From Cocos nucifera (lineage: Eukaryota > Streptophyta > Magnoliopsida > Arecales > Arecaceae), in assembly GCA_006176705.1 (NCBI GenBank), contig QRFJ01000780.1, positions 992,001 through 1,056,000 of the forward strand: 64,000 bases of DNA, in the 5' to 3' direction. Below the pieces are notes generated by a model that made no database searches, was not told the origin of the DNA, and worked only from the letters and a program-made list of their open reading frames with translations. Shown here in pieces: positions 60,525 to 64,000 of the stretch. The position numbers were made by a program, and so were the translations under genes. Numbering within the stretch: the stretch's first letter is position 1; each line of letters begins with the position of its first letter.

Positions 60525-62003
60525 TTACGGTTCCCAATCCCCATCTTCTTCACAATTTCACAGTCCATCAATCCCGTCTTTCTTTCTGTGTCGCAACCCC
60601 CCATTTCCTTCCTTGTTTTGTCGTAGCACTTCCCCTTCCCCTCTCCATCTTATTCCTTCCCTCTTTTCTCTCTCTCTCTCTCAGCCCACTACAGCCCACC
60701 ACCACCGTCTTCTTCGTCGACGCCACACCTCCATGACAACCAAAATAAAAAATTTTCCGTCCACAGGAAGCTCAATCGGTGGGAAGTTTGAAGCTATCGA
60801 GTGGGAAGTTTGAGCCCGCCGGCGTCGTCGCCTCTTCCCGTCAACCGACCGAGTCCCCGGTGCCATCAACCCTGCCCCTTCCCACCCCCGATTGACTGTT
60901 GTTGCCATTTTCATCGTTGCCGTCTGTTCCTTCCCATCACTCCACTATCAGACCCATCTATGTCGCAACCGCCCCACCGCCACCCCTGGCTGCCCGATTA
61001 CTGTCACCGTCACCACCTTTGGCAGAAGGGGTGCCGTGGCCTGCTGTCGTCATCACCTCCGCCGTCGACCACCACCGCCACCTGCCCTTCTCTCCTCCCC
61101 ATCGTCGCCAGCGCCCGACCTCTCTTCCAATCTCCCCGCTGTCGATCGATCTGATCTCTTCTCGCCGCCTCGATCAGCCGCCCTCGCCCCTCGCGGATTT
61201 TATAGGCATGCGGTCCACAAACTGCACATAAACCATGGTCTATAGACCACCAGGTCCGTAGATCCAAAAATATGGTTTATGCATGGTATTTCGTACCGAC
61301 CGGTCCATCCCGTATCGTATCGACGGAAAATCGAAATGGTTCAAACCGATTTTTTGAAAAATGGCTTGAAGCAGACCGAACTAGTCGGTACGGTACGGGT
61401 GGGTACCGGGTAGTTTGATCCAATATGGGATGGTACGGCATCGGTATGGGACGGTACAGCATCAGTACGTGACGGTTTTCTTTTTTTCTTTTTTTTGGCC
61501 ATTGGATGAATTTTTTTTTGATTTTTTTATTGACAGTACAAGACGATATAGTACGGTACGAGATGGTACAGTACTGTACCGACCAACTACCAGCATGGGT
61601 TCCGATACCAAGTCTATAAACCTTGGGTTTATGTACCGTCGGTCCACAGACCAGGTCCTTAGATCCGATCCACAAAAAAAAATGAGGGTCTCCCTTGTCT
61701 TCAACCTGCAAGCATCATAAAATGGTATTTAATTTCGTTTGGTGAAAGGTACAATCTCTTCATTAAATTTTGGATTCTTTAAATTTTTGGATAATTTATA
61801 TCATTGCTTAGGCCCTTATTTTTATCCTTTATTCTACTTTTCTCACATATTTGCTACTGCATGCATCAGACACATCCACATTTTTTTCATTGCACACCCC
61901 GAATACAAACATTACGCTCAACCCTATAAATTTATTATGAGCATCACGGCTAGAATTTTTAGTACACGGTACTTAGCCTAATATTAAAACCCTTTTTGCT
62001 ATC
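60525..62003 (+). other. C-rich leader of the Gypsy element
   Basis: 60530-61200 is C/T-rich and opens several long proline/serine frames that overlap in all registers, so none is credited. 61270-61610 is a patch of CGTACCG and GGTACGG motifs, described separately. No conserved domain is seen. Confidence 0.55.
61270..61610. repeat. GGTACGG-rich patch, possible hAT-type MITE in the leader
   Basis: Dense GGTACGG/CCGTACC-type motifs (CGTACCGACCGGTCC, GGTACGGTACGGGTGGG, GTACTGTACCGACC) on both orientations. They resemble hAT subterminal regions. Similar sequences on both sides (CATAAACCATGGTC left, AGGTCCTTAGATCC right) hint at insertion or duplication. Ends are not defined. Confidence 0.4.
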
Positions 62004-63530
62004 ATGACTATTGGTAACCTGAAAAATACACATACTGCTATGGAAAAAGAACTTGAAACTATCAAAAATACCCAAACAATCTTCTAGAAAATCTAAAACC
62101 AAATTTGCCAATTATTAAACCAACTTCACACTGAAATTGGTGAGCTTCGTGCTAACTAAGTAAATAATCATGTAGACATGGCCAATTTCATAGGTTAACA
62201 GGCAGAACGCCAAATTTTTCTTAAAGAGTCAAGACTCACTGGATGATAACCTTTCTAGTAGTCAACCTATCCATTGGTCTCCCTCACAAATTATTAAACT
62301 TACTAGAGGCCAGAGTTATATCATACACGCTAGTCAGTCTTTTCAGACATCCCCGATCTACACAACAGTCCCTCCGATTATCCACCATTCCACGAATAAT
62401 TTTGGGGGTTCTCATTATCATAGGATAGATGAATATAATCGAGAGGGTTATGAAGGAAAAGTAGAGCCATCGAATTCCTCATCTAGATATTCTAGGCAAC
62501 CTACTAGGCATGTACGAAATCCTGAACACTTTAGACCCTAACGATAATAATTTAGAGCATATGCAAATAAATATGAAGATTTAAAAGAACTACTTAAAGA
62601 AGTTAAGGTTGAAATTATCTCTTATGATGGTAGATTAGATCCAGAGATGTTCCGTAACCGGTTATTAGATTTAGAGTTCTATTTCGAGTGGTATCACATG
62701 TTGGATGCCTCTCACATCCGTTTTGCAAAATTGAAGCTGATAGATTATGCCAAACGGTATTGACAAATAGTTGAAAGGGGCAAAAAACAGGTAGGTCATC
62801 CACCTATAGTACTTTGAGAGGAAATGAAATTTAAGTTACGTAAGAAATATATTCTTATCTATTACAAAAGTCAATTTTTAGACCAATGATATACTCTTAG
62901 GCAAGGAAACACCAGCATTACTGACTACATAACTCACTTTAAGAACCTACAATTGAGGTGTGATATATCTGAGGAGTCATGAAAATTGGTTTCTAAATTT
63001 ATTAGTAGTTTATGAAATGATCTGAAAAGAGAAGTCTTTTTGTATTCACCAGATTCAGTAAGAGAAGCCTATCACAAAGCCTAAAAATTGAGAAATTTTA
63101 TAGAACTTCATCTCAAAGAAGAGAAGCTTCTTTTTTTTTTTTAATGAATCTAGGCAGTCTAGGTCTATCCCTATAAGTCATACAAGGAGTGTGTCACAAG
63201 CAGCATCTTTCCATTCAAGATCAATTCCCACAGACACTAGAATCCGAGAATCCATGTCAAAGATATCTCAATCAGCCAGTTCTTCAAACATAGAGTATCG
63301 CTATTGTCATGAAAAGGGTCACATAGCTGCTAGATATTCACGCCGTACTCTGACCATAGAACCAAAATATAAGGAAGCAATATCTAAAGATGCACTAGAA
63401 GATTTTAACTCTCTAGAACCAGCTAATTCAGAGGAAGAGTATAAGAAACAAAACGAAAAATTAGGAGATCATGTTAATGTCATACGCTGCATATTCACCA
63501 CTCCTGCAGACTCTGAGGATTAAAAACGTA
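62004..63530 (+). pseudogene. Gypsy gag, broken
   Basis: ATG at 62004 (MTIGNLKNTHTAMEKELETI), then stops. The Retrotrans_gag core lies at about 62590-63080 with ISYDGRLDPEMFRNRLLDLE, EEMKFKLRKKY and SITDYITHFKNLQLRCDIS. A CCHC knuckle near 63300 reads YRYCHEKGHIAARYSRR and has lost two of its cysteines to tyrosine. A T run at 63130-63144 and many TAG/TGA codons break the frame. Confidence 0.85.
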
Positions 63531-63539
63531 CTAGTATTT

Positions 63540-63917
63540 TTTATACATATACCCAATGTGAGGATAAGATCTGTAAACTTAGTCATTGATGGTGGTAGTT
63601 CTATAAATATTATATCTAAATCTACTGTTAATCAACTAAAACTAAAACCTCAATCTCATCCTCATCCTTATAGAGTTGCTTGAATAGATAAAATATCTCT
63701 TCCAATTAATGAATGTTGTCTAGTGCCGATTAAAATAGAAACTTATTCTGCTGAGATTATGTGTGATGTATTACCTATAGAGGTAGCTAGTGTCTTATTA
63801 GATCGACCATGGATTTATGATGTAGACGCTCATAATTTTGATAGAAAAAATATCTATATTTTTACATGTAAAAATAAGAAAATTAGGTTAAATCCTGCCA
63901 AACATAGCATATCCTGA
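63540..63917 (+). pseudogene. Gypsy aspartic protease, broken
   Basis: Reads VNLVIDGGSSINIISKSTVN, a stop near 63681, then KIETYSAEIMCDVLPIEVAS followed by VLLDRPWIYDVDAHNFDRK. The IDGGS site and the LDRPWIYD block are the usual plant Gypsy protease signatures. The following reverse transcriptase is outside the window. Confidence 0.85.
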
Positions 63918-64000
63918 CCTTTTAGAAAAGACAAAGAGTTCTCAAATTTTCAATTAGAAAAACTGTCACATTTTAACCCAAAAGGAATTTGAAAAGGAGA

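Larger units (their letters stand above)
60175..64000 (+). mobile_element. Ty3/Gypsy retrotransposon, 5' part, runs off the window
   Basis: A 335-base LTR, a tRNA-Met primer site, a 1.5-kb C-rich leader, a broken gag and a broken aspartic protease follow in order on the plus strand. Gag of the Retrotrans_gag type plus a protease with an IDGGSS active site identify Gypsy. Polymerase and the 3' LTR would be to the right of the window. Confidence 0.88.

Noticed and set aside
60496..61245. Several overlapping Pro/Ser/His-rich frames of 100-117 codons
   Set aside because: All registers are open because the leader is C-rich; none is conserved or has a domain.
1..64000. Endogenous pararetrovirus or other integrated virus
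   Set aside because: All polymerase-type sequences belong to Copia or Gypsy elements by domain order; no movement or coat protein signature was seen.

Overview
The window is nuclear DNA of a flowering plant. Genes are split by long introns with GT/AG borders, intergenic space is packed with decayed Ty1/Copia, Ty3/Gypsy, MULE and hAT elements, and there are long (TA)n, (GA)n and poly-T tracts. The density of large Copia LTRs and the cyclin-T form suggest a monocot, perhaps a palm; that is inference. No prokaryotic operon, CRISPR array, rRNA or tRNA gene was seen.

Layout. 1-2101 is the 3' end of an LTR retrotransposon, with hairpin-forming minisatellites and a 1.24-kb LTR, that cut a RING-H2 gene copy (remnant 2105-2613). 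3144-8926 is a complete but dead MULE with long terminal inverted repeats and a 10-bp target duplication, sitting in an AT-rich repeat. 9865-22590 is a block of nested segmental duplications. It holds a cation/Ca2+ exchanger-like pseudogene (12339-12890), two nearly identical intact RING-H2 genes on the minus strand (14335-15072 and 16188-16928), two pairs of MITE-like inverted-repeat elements lodged in TA/GA microsatellites, and the last two exons of an unidentified minus-strand gene (20776-21083).

22951-38839 is a three-level nest of LTR elements, each with its own 5-bp target duplication: an old solo LTR (minus strand), a 13-kb Copia element inside it (23306-36341, minus strand), and a 2.27-kb solo LTR (24644-26915, plus strand) inside the left Copia LTR. 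38845-40450 is GC/GA-rich repetitive DNA.

The best host gene is a cyclin-T (P-TEFb regulatory subunit) on the minus strand. Its last four coding exons lie at 56079-55945, 53838-53660, 42564-42419 and 42326-42295, and their splice phases agree. Its 11.1-kb intron carries a 4.4-kb hAT transposon (45905-50296). The 5' coding exons were not found.

58710-60174 looks like a degenerate hAT-type non-autonomous element. It is followed by a Gypsy element entering from 60175 (LTR, primer site, leader, broken gag, broken protease) and running off the right edge.

None of the autonomous transposons has an intact frame. The genes with open frames are the two RING-H2 copies and the visible part of the cyclin-T gene. 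I saw no convincing new multi-gene system. The most unusual items are the young RING-H2 pair with an unrecognised N-terminal half, the three-level LTR nest, the microsatellite-lodged MITE pairs and the orphan two-exon gene end.
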